A stretch of 56,590 bases of DNA from Streptomyces antimicrobicus (lineage in GTDB: Bacteria > Actinomycetota > Actinomycetes > Streptomycetales > Streptomycetaceae). The notes beneath the pieces are model-generated. The model searched no databases. It worked only from the letters and a program-made list of their open reading frames with translations, and was not told the origin of the DNA. The stretch spans positions 1 to 56,590 of the forward strand of contig NZ_JAJAUY010000026.1 of NCBI RefSeq assembly GCF_020532625.1, given 5' to 3'. Numbering within the stretch: the stretch's first letter is position 1; each line of letters begins with the position of its first letter. A program made the position numbers and the translations under genes. Positions 41,749-50,724 of this stretch are shown here, one piece after another.

Positions 41749-42645
41749 ATGGAGAGCCAAGAGCAGACCGAGCCCGCCCCCGACACCCGCGCCGACGCCT
41801 ACGCCGAGCTGGCCTCGGTGGGCCCGTACGGCGTCCGCCCCGGCCACGCCCTGATCACGATGGTGGAGCCGCATCCCGGCCACGAGTACGCCTACAACCG
41901 CTGGTACGAGGACGACCACTACTACGCGGGCGCCATGGCCATGCCCTGGATGTTCGCCGGCCGCCGCTGGGTGGCCACCCGCGACCTCCAGGAGCTGCGC
42001 TACCCCGAGAAGTCGGCGGTCGCCCGGCCCGTCACCGCCGGCTGCTACCTCTCCACCTACTGGATCACCGAGGGCCGCTACGACGAGCACATGAAGTGGA
42101 CCGTGGGCATCAACAAGCGGCTGAACCGCGACGCCCGCGTCTACCACGACCGGACGCACGTCTTCACGTCCTTCCAGGACCACGAGGTGACCGTCTACCG
42201 CGACGGCGCCGCCGGCCCGCGCGACTTCCACGCCCTCGACCACCCCTACGCCGGGCTGGTCCTGCAGGTCGTCGACGCCGACGGGCCCGCGCAGCGGACC
42301 GAGCTGCTGGAGTGGCTGCGCTCGCGCGCCCTGCCGCGCCGGCTGCACGGCTCCCCGGCCGCGATGGTGACCGTCTTCCGGCCGACGCCGCTGCCCGGCG
42401 ACCGGATGACGTACGTCAAGCAGGTCGAGGGCGTGGACACCCGGCTGACGCTGCTGTGGTTCCTGGAGGCCGACCCGCGGCAGTGCTGGGACCGGTTCCG
42501 GGACCTGGACACCGAGGTCGCCGAGGCGGGGGCGGGGCGCGTGGAACTCGTCGCGCCGTTCGTCCCGACCGTGCCGGGGACCGACCGGTACGTCGACCAG
42601 CTCCGTCAGCGGGGCGTCGAGACATGGCCGAGCCCCCTCGGCTGA
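41749..42645 (+). CDS. EthD-like dimeric alpha/beta-barrel protein
   Basis: The protein has 298 residues. The N-terminal half has an EthD-like pattern: HALITMVEPHPGHEYAYNRWYEDDHYYAGAMAMPWMFAGRRW, in which the N-x-W-Y-x-x-x-H and following aromatic residues resemble those of EthD and related ferredoxin-like barrels. A second, weaker repeat of strand-helix-strand follows in the C-terminal half (AGLVLQVVDADG, AMVTVFRPTP). Proteins of this type accompany monooxygenase systems or catalyse small isomerisation steps. Operator site 8 directly upstream ties it to the catabolic regulon. Its function is unknown. Confidence 0.68.
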   Translation: MESQEQTEPAPDTRADAYAELASVGPYGVRPGHALITMVEPHPGHEYAYNRWYEDDHYYAGAMAMPWMFAGRRWVATRDLQELRYPEKSAVARPVTAGCYLSTYWITEGRYDEHMKWTVGINKRLNRDARVYHDRTHVFTSFQDHEVTVYRDGAAGPRDFHALDHPYAGLVLQVVDADGPAQRTELLEWLRSRALPRRLHGSPAAMVTVFRPTPLPGDRMTYVKQVEGVDTRLTLLWFLEADPRQCWDRFRDLDTEVAEAGAGRVELVAPFVPTVPGTDRYVDQLRQRGVETWPSPLG

Positions 42646-42762
42646 GGCGGCGATCAGTCGAGAGGGCTTCAGTCACTCAGCCATGGCAGGGTGAGCAAGA
42701 ATCGGTGATGTCGTGGATTGTGGTGAGTTCGGGGACTTCGGTGAGTGAGTCCGGCGGGAAAT

Positions 42763-42975
42763 TCAGATGCGGTGGCCCAGCCGGCCCTCGGTCACCTCGG
42801 TGACGAAGGAGCTCCACGCGCCGGCGGCGAAGGCGAGGGACGGACCCGCCTGCACCTTCGAGTCGCGGACCGCGATGGCCTCGGCGACGGTGGACTTGAC
42901 CTCGACGCACGCGCCGTTTCCGCCGGAGTAGGAGGACTTGGTCCAGTTTTCCGTGGCGCCCAGTCGAATAGCCAT
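42763..42975 (-). CDS. DUF397 domain protein
   Basis: The protein has 70 residues from ATG 42975. The DUF397 signature W-x-K-S-S-Y-S-x-x-x-G-x-x-C-V-E-V (NWTKSSYSGGNGACVEVKS) is complete, as is the VRDSK block. In Streptomyces, DUF397 proteins are encoded next to XRE-DUF5753 regulators (WhiJ-type systems) and appear to work with them; such a gene precedes it here on the same strand with a 214-bp gap. The ATG follows a GGAGA site in an A/T-rich stretch. They act in development and antibiotic control, but the role of this pair is unknown. Confidence 0.92.
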   Translation of the reverse strand: MAIRLGATENWTKSSYSGGNGACVEVKSTVAEAIAVRDSKVQAGPSLAFAAGAWSSFVTEVTEGRLGHRI

Positions 42976-43189
42976 GTTTTTCTCCGGTTCAGCGAGTTGT
43001 TTCGATGGGGGTGGCCGACGGAGGATTTCCGGTTTTCCGGAACGCTTCCCGGTCGACGTGATCGACGCTACCGGCAGCACTCCGGGCCTGAAGAGGTCAT
43101 TCACCCATCCGGATGGCATATTTCAGCCAGGCCTTCCCTGGTCGGGCAGTGGCGGTGTACCGTACCGGGTCCGCCGCCGACTGCCCGTT

Positions 43190-44074
43190 TTACTTGGCCT
43201 TGCCCGCATAGGTTCCGATGATGTCGGAGATGAACTCGCGGGTCTGGTCGACATTGAGGGCCTGGGCGCGCAGGTGCTCGTACATCACGCTGTACTGCTG
43301 CACGTCGTTCGCCTTCTCCAGGTACAAATCGCTCGTCACGCCCTCGATGTACACGACGGTCGAGTCCGAAGCGTCCGGGAATTCCAAAATGGCGTACTGG
43401 CCGTTCACGCCGGGGTGCGCGCCCATCGCGAAAGGCATCACCTGCACCGTGATGTGCGGCTGTTCGGACTGCTCTATCAGGTGCTCCAGCTGCCGCACCA
43501 TCAGCTGGGCGTCGCCCACGCGCCGGCGCAGCGCCGCCTCGTCGATCACCGCCCACAGCCGCAGCGGGCCGATCTCGGGGTTGTTGTTCTCGGTCTCGGA
43601 CAGCCGCAACTGCCGGCGCATGCGCACCTGCACCCGCTTGTCGATGTCGGCGGGTGCCGTCTCGGGCAGCGCGCCGCGGATCAGCGCGCTCGCGTACTCG
43701 GGCGTCTGCAGCAGACCCGGCACGACCTGCGGCTCGTAGGTGCGCAGGCTCGCGGCGTCGGTCTCCAGTCCGATGTAGACGCTGTACGGGATGTCGCCGA
43801 AGGCGTGCCACCAGCCCTGCTGCCGGGAATCCTTGGCCATCTGCATCAGGGAGTCCACGAGCCGGCGGTCCTCCACCTCGTACACGTCGCACAGGTCCCG
43901 GACGTCGCGCTGGCTGATGGAACGGCGCCCGTTCTCCAACCGGCTGATCTTGGACTGGGAGACCAGCAGCCGCTCCGCGACCTGCTCGGCGGTCATGCCC
44001 TTGTCCTCGCGGAGCTTGCGCAACTCCATGCCCAGTCGGCGGCGTCGGACGGTGGGATTGACATTGGACGCCAC
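43190..44074 (-). CDS. XRE-family helix-turn-helix regulator with DUF5753 domain
   Basis: The protein has 294 residues. An N-terminal XRE helix-turn-helix (about 10-65, LGMELRKLREDKGMTAEQVAERLLVSQSKISRLENGRR) is followed by the DUF5753 domain (about 95-285) with YEPQVVPGLLQTPEYA and the LRLWAVIDEAALRR strand region. This is the regulator half of the DUF397/XRE pairs abundant in Streptomyces (WhiJ-like, Abr/AbaA-like). The promoter probably lies in 44100-44180, which includes a near-palindrome CTGCGTATATGCAG (44170-44183). Confidence 0.93.
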   Translation of the reverse strand: MASNVNPTVRRRRLGMELRKLREDKGMTAEQVAERLLVSQSKISRLENGRRSISQRDVRDLCDVYEVEDRRLVDSLMQMAKDSRQQGWWHAFGDIPYSVYIGLETDAASLRTYEPQVVPGLLQTPEYASALIRGALPETAPADIDKRVQVRMRRQLRLSETENNNPEIGPLRLWAVIDEAALRRRVGDAQLMVRQLEHLIEQSEQPHITVQVMPFAMGAHPGVNGQYAILEFPDASDSTVVYIEGVTSDLYLEKANDVQQYSVMYEHLRAQALNVDQTREFISDIIGTYAGKAK

Positions 44075-44182
44075 GGGAACGGCACCTCCGCTTGCTCAGG
44101 TCTGTCATGTCTGTTGCGTATGTGATGGTCAGCAGACTGCCACCGAAGTCCGCTCCTGCGCTGGCGAACTGCGTATATGCAG

Positions 44183-44230
44183 ACGCGCGGGGTGGCGTGA
44201 CCGAACAAACGGCCACGCCACCCCGCGCGT
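44183..44230 (-). terminator. Terminator hairpin between GPP34 and XRE genes
   Basis: Perfect 17-bp arms (44183-44199 and 44214-44230) with a 14-base loop lie about 100 bp after the GPP34 stop and before the XRE promoter region. No U-tract follows. Confidence 0.7.
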
Positions 44231-44240
44231 GAGTCGAGCT

Positions 44241-44330
44241 GGCGGATCGGGTGGAGCAGATGGATCAAATGGAACGGATGGATCGGTTGGAACAGGTGGA
44301 ACGGGCGGATCAGATGGAGCGGATGGATCA
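44241..44330. repeat. 9-bp tandem repeat array at the 3' end of the GPP34 gene
   Basis: Ten head-to-tail 9-bp units of the form G-[GA]-[TC]-GGA-[TAG]-C-[AG] run from 44241 to the GPP34 stop codon. The period is three codons, although the array lies outside the annotated reading frame. Confidence 0.75.
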
Positions 44331-45071
44331 GTGCGCGGCGACGCGCGCCATCGCACCGGTGCGGCGCGGCTGCAACGGCACCGAACCGGCCGGGGCGGCC
44401 GGCGCGTGCGCGGCGTGAGCCGTGGCCCGTTCGCGCCGCGGCTGCGCGGCCACACCGTTCTGGACGTCCATCACGGCGTGCGCGACGAGACCGCCCATGG
44501 GGTCGTGCCGGATCAGGTCCCGCAGCCGGGACCTGGACGAACGCCCCTCGTTACCGGGGTACAGGTGCTTGCCGAGGCCGACCGCGTGGGCCAGCGCGGC
44601 GAGCGCCGCGGTCCGCGGGTCCGGCGGTACGCCGGTACGGATCGCACTGTCGAGCCGGGCACGGATCTCCCGGCTGATCGCCGTGTCGGTCGCCTGGTAG
44701 CGAGTCGTCGGCAGCACCCCGCACATCTGGCCGGCCACGGCATGGACCATGCCGCACCGCTCCAGGTGCGAGAGGTACGTCTGGCGGAGCCCCAGCCGGG
44801 GCCCGCCGATCCAGTGGACGGCCCGTACCGGACTGCCGCGACGGCGCAGCAGTTCCAGTGCGGAGTCCAAGGTCGGATCTCCTGTCGGCCGTGGCATCAC
44901 CACGGCGATACGATCCCCGTCTGGGGCTATCCGTCCTGCCAGGGCCAGCTCCACTAGCTGTGCCCCGGCAAGGCCGAGGTCGAGCGACTGCGGCTGCGCC
45001 GTGGTTCCCGTGGCCGGGTCCAAGGCGAGCAGCAGAAGCTCCTCCGGAATTGTTCTGCGGCTCCTGCCCAT
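44328..45071 (-). CDS. GPP34 (GOLPH3/Vps74-like) family phosphoprotein
   Basis: The protein has 247 residues. GPP34 fold features are TIPEELLLLALDPATG at the N-terminus, GAQLVELALAGRI, the LSHLERCGMVHAV helix and ALAALAHAVGLGKHLYP near the core end; bacterial members are thought to be peripheral membrane proteins that bind phospholipid head groups. Streptomyces has many paralogues of unknown role. The C-terminal 40 residues (VAAQPRRERATAHAAHAPAAP) are Ala/His/Arg-rich and probably disordered. It is divergent from the D-Ala-D-Ala carboxypeptidase gene, with 183 bp between. Confidence 0.9.
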   Translation of the reverse strand: MGRSRRTIPEELLLLALDPATGTTAQPQSLDLGLAGAQLVELALAGRIAPDGDRIAVVMPRPTGDPTLDSALELLRRRGSPVRAVHWIGGPRLGLRQTYLSHLERCGMVHAVAGQMCGVLPTTRYQATDTAISREIRARLDSAIRTGVPPDPRTAALAALAHAVGLGKHLYPGNEGRSSRSRLRDLIRHDPMGGLVAHAVMDVQNGVAAQPRRERATAHAAHAPAAPAGSVPLQPRRTGAMARVAAH

Positions 45072-45254
45072 CCATGCCTCCCCGCGTGGATGAATGACAG
45101 GGTGACGCCTCTCACATTCATCTGTCGAGAGCGCCTGGACGCTTTGTGGGGGAACCGGCAGCTATGTCGTTCTCGTCTAGCACGAGGGCGATGCCCCCGA
45201 GACGGGACACTGTGAGACGGTTCGGACAGCCGGACGGCGAGCGAGGAGGAACTG

Positions 45255-48152
45255 GTGGCGGGCGAGTCCCCCGACAAGTCGGTTGAGCAAGGTGCATCGT
45301 CTGGGGAGCCCAGGGAGGAGCGCGACCCGCGCCTGTCGGTGCTCCGTCCGCGCGACCCGGAACCGGACGCGAAGGCTCCGAAGCCGGGGTCCGGCGAGAC
45401 CTCCGACACCGCCGAGGCCGAAGCCGGGGCGGAGGTCGAAGCCGGGGCCGGATCCAGGGCCGAAGCCGAAGCCGAAGCCGACGTCGAAGCAGACGTCGAA
45501 GCCGGGTCTGCGGCCGGGGCCGAGTCTGCGGCCGAAGCGCGGGGCGAGGTCGCCGAGGGCGCGACCGACCCGGCCGACGGCTCTGCTTCCCCCTCCACCT
45601 CCGCCTCTGGTTCTGATTCCGTTTCTGATTCCGCTCCCACGTCCGGTTCCGACTCCGCCGCCGAGCGGGACGGGGCTGCCGCGAAGCCGGCCGGCGGCTC
45701 CCTGTTCGAGCCGCGCAACCGCGCCAAGGGTGCCGAGGACGCTGCCCAGGGGGACAGCGAGCGGACCGCTGTCTTCCGTGCGTTCGAGCCGCGCCGGGGA
45801 TCGGCCGCGGAGTCCGCCGAGCCTGCCGACAGCGAGCGCACGGCCGTGTTCCGGGCCCCGCGTGTGGGTTCCGCTTCTGCGCGGTCCGCCGAGGCCGCCG
45901 AGCCCGCCGGGTCCGCGCAGGCCACGGAGTCCGCGGAGTCCGCGGAGTCCCCGCGCAAGGACGGTTCCGAGGAGAGCCGTTCCCTCTTCGAGCCCCGCCG
46001 CCCGGCCGCGGCCGCCAAGACCCCGGCGAAGCCCGCTCCTTCGGACGCGAAGCCCGGCAAGGCGGCGCAGCCCGAGCCCGCCGAGGCCGCCGTCGAGCCC
46101 GACACCGAGCCCCGCACCGAGGCGGACACCAAGCCCGCCGCCGAGGACGCGGCCGAGGCCGAGGAACCGGCCGACAGCGAGCGGACGGCGGTCTTCCGCG
46201 CCCCGCGCGTCGGGACCGACGAGGCGAAGCCGAAGGCCGAGGGCAAGCCCGCCGCCGAGACCGGCGCCAAGGCCGACGCGAAGCCCGCCGCGAAGCCCGC
46301 CGCGAAGCCCGCCGCCGAGACCGGCGCCAAGGCCGACGCGAAGCCCGCCGCGAAGCCCGCCGCCGAGGACAAGGCCGACGACGCGGCCGAGGCGGAGGAG
46401 CCGGAGGCGGGCACCGGGGAGGCGCCGAAGGCCGCCTCCGGGAAGACCATGACGCTCGGGGCGGTCCGGCCCGCTCCGCGGGACAAGGCCGAGGACGGCG
46501 AGTCGGCGGACGCCGAGAAGACCGCGGTGTTCCGGGCGGTCCGCCCGGCGCCCGGCGAGACCAAGGCCGCGCCGAAGCCGGCGCGCAAGCCGGAGCCCGG
46601 CCCCGAGAGCGACAACGAGCGGACGAGCACCTTCGTACCGCTGCGCTCCGACGACACCCCGCGCCCCGACGCCAAGCCGGCCGGGACGAAGCCGACCGGA
46701 ACGAAGCCGACCGAAGCGAAGCCGGCCGGGGCCAAGCCGGCCGACGCCAAGGCGAAGTCCCCGGCCGGACCGGCCGGAACCGCCGGACCGGCCGCGCCGG
46801 CCGCCGCCGCCCCCGCCGTGGAGCACCTCGGTACGGAGCGGACCACCCAGCAGCCGCTGCCCCCGCGTCCGCCGTTGGACATGCTCGCCGAGCTGACCAA
46901 CAACCCGCCCCCGCCGCCCAGCCCCCTGCGCACCACCGTGCGCCGGCTCAAGATCTACACGCCGCTGGTCGTCCTGCTCGTCGTCGTCCTCGGCATCGTC
47001 CAGCTGGTGCGCCCGCTGCCGGAGCCGCGGCTGGTGATGACGGCCAAGAAGTCGCACAGCTTCCCCGGCGACAAGCCGAACCTGGTGTGGCCCGCCGAGG
47101 GCCAGGCCTCGGTGGCGGCGGCCGGGCTCGGCACCCTGGGCACGTACGGGGAGCAGAAGCCCGTGCCCATCGCCAGCGTGACCAAGTCCATGACGGCGTA
47201 CATCATCCTGCGCGACCACCCCATCAAGAAGGGTGAGAAGGGCGCGATGATCGACGTCGACAAGACGGCCGAGACCGAGGGCAAGAAGAACAACTCGACG
47301 GACAACGAGTCCACCCTCGACACGGTGAAGGAGGGCGACAAGATCTCCGAGTACGACGCGATCGCCGCCCTCATGATCCCCTCGGCCAACAACATCGCGC
47401 GGCTGCTCGCCCGCTGGGACTCCGGCGGCGACCAGGAGGCGTTCGTCAAGAAGATGAACGACACCGCCAAGGAACTCGGCATGACCAACACCACGTACAC
47501 GGACCCCTCGGGCCTGGACGCGACCACGGTCAGCACCGCCGAGGACCAGGTGAAGCTGGGCCTGAAGCTGGTCGAGATGGAGACGCTCCTCGACATCACC
47601 AAGAAGCCGAAGTGGACCGACCCCTCCGGCAAGACCTGGGACAACTGGAACCGTCTCGTCCCCTACAACGACTCGCTCGGCATCAAGACCGGCACCACCA
47701 GCAAGGCCGGCGGCAACCTCCTGTGGGCCGCCAAGAAGAAGATCGGCAACACCGAGCAGCTGATCGTCGGTGCCACCCTCGCCCAGCACAAGCCGGCCAT
47801 CATCGACACCGTCATCGCGGCGAGCAAGCAGCTGATGATCTCCTCCCAGAAGGCCCTGACCGGCGAGGTCGTGGTCAAGAAGGGTGAGGTCGTCGGGCAT
47901 GTGGACGACGGTCTGGGCGGCACGACGCCGGTGGTCGCCACCGCCGACGTGCAGGCGATCGGGTGGCCGTCGCTGACGGTTGCCATCAAGCTGGGCGACG
48001 GCGGGAACAAGATTCCGGAATCCGCCAAGGCGGGCACCGAGGTCGGAGTGCTGACCGTCGGCGAAGGTGCCAGCCAGGTCAAGGTTCCCGTGGCCCTCCA
48101 GCGCGACCTCGTCGCGCCGGGCATCGGCAGCAAGCTCACCCGCGTGGCCTGA
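45255..48152 (+). CDS. D-alanyl-D-alanine carboxypeptidase with long repetitive cytoplasmic N-terminus
   Basis: The protein has 965 residues from a GTG with GAGGAGGA upstream. Residues 1 to about 560 are low-complexity Ala/Glu/Pro/Lys-rich sequence with repeated D-[SAN]-E-[RK]-T-[AS]-x-F motifs (four close copies of ERTAVFRA or EKTAVFRA and one diverged copy). A single membrane helix, YTPLVVLLVVVLGIVQLV (about 567-585), anchors an extracellular serine peptidase domain of the S11 family: SVTK at 641-644, SAN at 710-712 and KTG at 811-813. It trims peptidoglycan stem peptides. The Thr-rich N-terminal motifs could be kinase targets, which is speculation. It is followed by a very strong hairpin terminator. 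Confidence 0.93.
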   Translation: MAGESPDKSVEQGASSGEPREERDPRLSVLRPRDPEPDAKAPKPGSGETSDTAEAEAGAEVEAGAGSRAEAEAEADVEADVEAGSAAGAESAAEARGEVAEGATDPADGSASPSTSASGSDSVSDSAPTSGSDSAAERDGAAAKPAGGSLFEPRNRAKGAEDAAQGDSERTAVFRAFEPRRGSAAESAEPADSERTAVFRAPRVGSASARSAEAAEPAGSAQATESAESAESPRKDGSEESRSLFEPRRPAAAAKTPAKPAPSDAKPGKAAQPEPAEAAVEPDTEPRTEADTKPAAEDAAEAEEPADSERTAVFRAPRVGTDEAKPKAEGKPAAETGAKADAKPAAKPAAKPAAETGAKADAKPAAKPAAEDKADDAAEAEEPEAGTGEAPKAASGKTMTLGAVRPAPRDKAEDGESADAEKTAVFRAVRPAPGETKAAPKPARKPEPGPESDNERTSTFVPLRSDDTPRPDAKPAGTKPTGTKPTEAKPAGAKPADAKAKSPAGPAGTAGPAAPAAAAPAVEHLGTERTTQQPLPPRPPLDMLAELTNNPPPPPSPLRTTVRRLKIYTPLVVLLVVVLGIVQLVRPLPEPRLVMTAKKSHSFPGDKPNLVWPAEGQASVAAAGLGTLGTYGEQKPVPIASVTKSMTAYIILRDHPIKKGEKGAMIDVDKTAETEGKKNNSTDNESTLDTVKEGDKISEYDAIAALMIPSANNIARLLARWDSGGDQEAFVKKMNDTAKELGMTNTTYTDPSGLDATTVSTAEDQVKLGLKLVEMETLLDITKKPKWTDPSGKTWDNWNRLVPYNDSLGIKTGTTSKAGGNLLWAAKKKIGNTEQLIVGATLAQHKPAIIDTVIAASKQLMISSQKALTGEVVVKKGEVVGHVDDGLGGTTPVVATADVQAIGWPSLTVAIKLGDGGNKIPESAKAGTEVGVLTVGEGASQVKVPVALQRDLVAPGIGSKLTRVA

Positions 48153-48182
48153 CCGCGCGGCTGACCGGCACACGGGCCGACG

Positions 48183-48224
48183 CGCGCTCCGGCACCCCCG
48201 GCGATCCGGGGGTGCCGGAGCGCG
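48183..48224 (+). terminator. Strong hairpin terminator after the carboxypeptidase gene
   Basis: Perfect 19-bp arms (48183-48201 and 48206-48224) with the tetraloop CGAT lie 30 bp after the stop. No U-tract follows, as usual for this genus. Confidence 0.8.
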
Positions 48225-48265
48225 TCTAGGCTGCGGGACCGGTACGAAGGTTGGGGAGTACGTCA

Positions 48266-50218
48266 GTGACCACCGCGGAGCAGACCGCCGACGGCGCCGC
48301 CACCGCCGCACCCGCCCCGGGCCGGCCGCCCGGCACCGTCAGCAGCACGGGCACCGCCGACAGCACGGGCACCGTCAGCAGCACGGAGACCGGCAGCGGC
48401 ACCGGCACCGGCAGCGGCACACGGCCGTCGGCCGGGCGCGCCCTGCTGGCGCGGGCCGAGCGGCACCCGGCGGTGACGGCCATGCTCGTCGCCGCCGTGC
48501 TGCACGTGCTGTGGTTCTACTGCTTCGCCAACAGCGGGGGCGACCTCGCCGCACAGGACGCCTGGGCCGAGTTCGTCGGCCGGCACCCGGACTCCGCGTA
48601 CAACCTGGCCTGGTACGGCGGCATGCACCCGGTGTCGTACTCGGTCGTCTCGCCGTACCTGATGCACGTCCTCGGCGTGCGGACCACGATGATGATCGCC
48701 GGGACGGTCTCGGCGGGACTGACCGCGCTGATCCTCTCGCGCTGCCGCGGAGCCGTGCGCCAGCCGCTGTGGCCCGCGCTGGCCGGCGTGTACGGCCTGT
48801 TCTGCAACGCCCTGTCGGGACGGGTGACCTTCGGCCTCGGCGCGATGTTCGCGCTCGGCGCGGTCGCCGCGGCCTTCTGCTGGCCGCGCGTCTGGGCGGA
48901 GCGGCGGTGGGCCAAGGCCGCCGTGGCGGCGGTGCTCGCGGGGACCGCGACCGCCTCCAGTCCGGTGGCCGGGCTGTTCCTGGGCGTGGTGGCCGCCGCG
49001 CTGTTCCTGTCCGGGCGGCGCCCGGGGGCGTACGCCCTGGGCCTGGCGCCGGTGGCGGTGGTCGGGCTGTCGTCGTGGCTGTTCCCGTTCTCCGGCACCC
49101 AGCCGATGAAGATCGGCTCCGCCTGGGTGCCGTTCGTCTTCGCGCTGGCGATCGTGGCCCTCGTCCCGCGCGCCTGGCGGACCGTGCGGATCGCCTCCGC
49201 GGTCTACGCGCTCGGTGTCTTCCTGACCTGGGTGATCGACTCCCAGATCGGCTCCAACGTCACCCGCATGGTCATGCTCTTCGGCGGGGCCGTGCTGCTG
49301 GCCGCCCTGCCGTACTGCGTGCCGCGGACCCGGCGCTGGTACGCGCTGCTGCTCGCGATCGTCGGCATCCACGTCTGGATCACCACCAACAGCATCACGG
49401 ACATCGTCCGCACCACCCCCAAGGCGGCGTGGGCCCACGAGCTGGCCCCGCTGGTCAACCAGCTGCAGCGGGTCGGCGCCGACCGCGGCCGGGTCGAGGT
49501 GGTCCCGGCCAGCAGCCACCGCGAGTCCTCGGCCTTCCCCGCGTACGTCAACCTCGCCCGCGGCTGGAACCGGCAGGCGGACCTGGAGCGCAACCCGCTC
49601 TTCTACGACGACACGCTCACCGAGGAGAGCTACCGCTCCTGGCTGGAGCGCTGGGGCGTGCACTACGTCGTCCTGCCCGCCGACAAACCCGACTCGGGCG
49701 GCGAGGACGAGGCGAAGCTGGTGCGCCAGGGGCTGCCGTACCTCCAGCAGATCTGGGGCGACGCGAACTGGCAGCTGTTCAAGGTGCACGAGCCGACCCA
49801 GCTCGTGTCCGGCCCCGCGACCCTCGTGCGGGCCGGCGCGGACCGCTGGGTGATCGACGTCCGGCAGCCCGGCCGGGTCCTGCTGCGCATCCCGCACTCG
49901 CCCTGGCTGGGCCTGGTGGACGCGAGCGGCAAGCGGGTCGAGGCGCCGCAGGAGACGGCCGAGTCGAAGGAGCAGGGGCTGGTGCCCCGGCAGTACGAGA
50001 ACACCAGCGGGTGCCTGTTCAAGGCGGCCCCCGACACGGCGGGCGACGTCTGGACCGAGCTGCTCGCGCCGGCGCCGGGGGAGTACCGGATCGCGGCGCC
50101 CTACCAGCTGCCGCGGGGCACGGGCTGTCCGCAGGAGCTGGTGATCGAGGCGGTGGGGCCCGGGCACCGGCCGGTCCAGCGGCGCGCCGAGCCGCGGCAG
50201 CAGGGGCCGCGCTCGTAG
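48266..50218 (+). CDS. Polytopic membrane protein, MFS-annotated or glycosyltransferase-C-like
   Basis: The protein has 650 residues from GTG 48266, with GGGGAG seven bases upstream. After a Thr/Ser/Gly-rich leader of about 60 residues come roughly ten hydrophobic helices up to about residue 385 (for example MLVAAVLHVLWFYCFAN and VVAAALFLSGRRPGAYALGLAPVAVVGLSSW). A soluble domain of about 260 residues follows (SYRSWLERWGVHYVVLPADKP, then beta-rich sequence). The layout, membrane core then an external C-terminal domain, resembles polytopic glycosyltransferases of cell-envelope assembly more than a true MFS carrier, but I see no decisive motif. Its place after the carboxypeptidase suggests a cell-wall role. 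Confidence 0.72.
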   Translation: MTTAEQTADGAATAAPAPGRPPGTVSSTGTADSTGTVSSTETGSGTGTGSGTRPSAGRALLARAERHPAVTAMLVAAVLHVLWFYCFANSGGDLAAQDAWAEFVGRHPDSAYNLAWYGGMHPVSYSVVSPYLMHVLGVRTTMMIAGTVSAGLTALILSRCRGAVRQPLWPALAGVYGLFCNALSGRVTFGLGAMFALGAVAAAFCWPRVWAERRWAKAAVAAVLAGTATASSPVAGLFLGVVAAALFLSGRRPGAYALGLAPVAVVGLSSWLFPFSGTQPMKIGSAWVPFVFALAIVALVPRAWRTVRIASAVYALGVFLTWVIDSQIGSNVTRMVMLFGGAVLLAALPYCVPRTRRWYALLLAIVGIHVWITTNSITDIVRTTPKAAWAHELAPLVNQLQRVGADRGRVEVVPASSHRESSAFPAYVNLARGWNRQADLERNPLFYDDTLTEESYRSWLERWGVHYVVLPADKPDSGGEDEAKLVRQGLPYLQQIWGDANWQLFKVHEPTQLVSGPATLVRAGADRWVIDVRQPGRVLLRIPHSPWLGLVDASGKRVEAPQETAESKEQGLVPRQYENTSGCLFKAAPDTAGDVWTELLAPAPGEYRIAAPYQLPRGTGCPQELVIEAVGPGHRPVQRRAEPRQQGPRS

Positions 50219-50326
50219 CGGTGCGCCCGCCTCGGCGGAACGCCGCCCCAGCGGGTGCGTTCGTCCCGTTGTCTGCATACGATCCCAATAGTCCGATTGG
50301 GTGCTTCCTGAGGGAGTGACGACGGG

Positions 50327-50527
50327 ATGAGCAAGGACCAGAAGCGGGAGTTCCGGCAGACGGTCAGGGATCAGGACCCGGTACGGGCGCCGCGGGCGCC
50401 GGGCCACGGCTTCGACGCCCCGGTGCGGAGCAAGGTCAAGGGCGGGGTCCACACCAAGGCCGACCTGAAGCGCGCGGGCGCGCCCCAGGGCGACCGCATC
50501 GGCGAACGCGCCAAGGGCCTCAGCTAG
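50327..50527 (+). CDS. Small basic protein of unknown function
   Basis: The protein has 66 residues and is strongly basic and hydrophilic, with DPVRAPRAPGHGFDAPVRSKVKGGVHTKADLKRAG at its centre. No membrane segment or known domain is seen. The ATG follows a GAGGGAG site. The gap upstream contains a 6-bp inverted repeat CCCAAT-N6-ATTGGG (50284-50301), 25 bp before the start. It looks like one of the small conserved Streptomyces proteins, which I cannot name. Confidence 0.65.
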   Translation: MSKDQKREFRQTVRDQDPVRAPRAPGHGFDAPVRSKVKGGVHTKADLKRAGAPQGDRIGERAKGLS

Positions 50528-50540
50528 GCCCCGCCTCTTC

Positions 50541-50599
50541 GGACCGCGCGCGAGCGCACCGGACCGCGCGCGACCGCACCGGACCGGTGCGACTGCACC
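50541..50599. repeat. 20-bp tandem repeat before the histidine kinase gene
   Basis: Two 20-bp copies (50541-50560 and 50561-50580, one mismatch) of a unit starting GGACCGCGCGCG, and a third degenerate 19-bp copy to 50599, lie between the small basic protein and the kinase gene. Confidence 0.7.
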
Positions 50600-50724
50600 G
50601 GACCACGGCGGGTCCCGGCCCCGGCCGGGCGGCTGCGGGCCGACCTCGTGGCGGGTCCGTCCGGCGGGCCGGTTACCGTGACCTGGCGGGCGACGGCCCG
50701 GGGGCATGGGGGGCCCGTCACACC

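Noticed and set aside
45177..48311. Open frame of over 1000 codons opposite the carboxypeptidase gene
   Set aside because: It is created by the third-position GC bias of the real gene, has no ribosome-binding site and encodes low-complexity Arg/Gly/Leu sequence.
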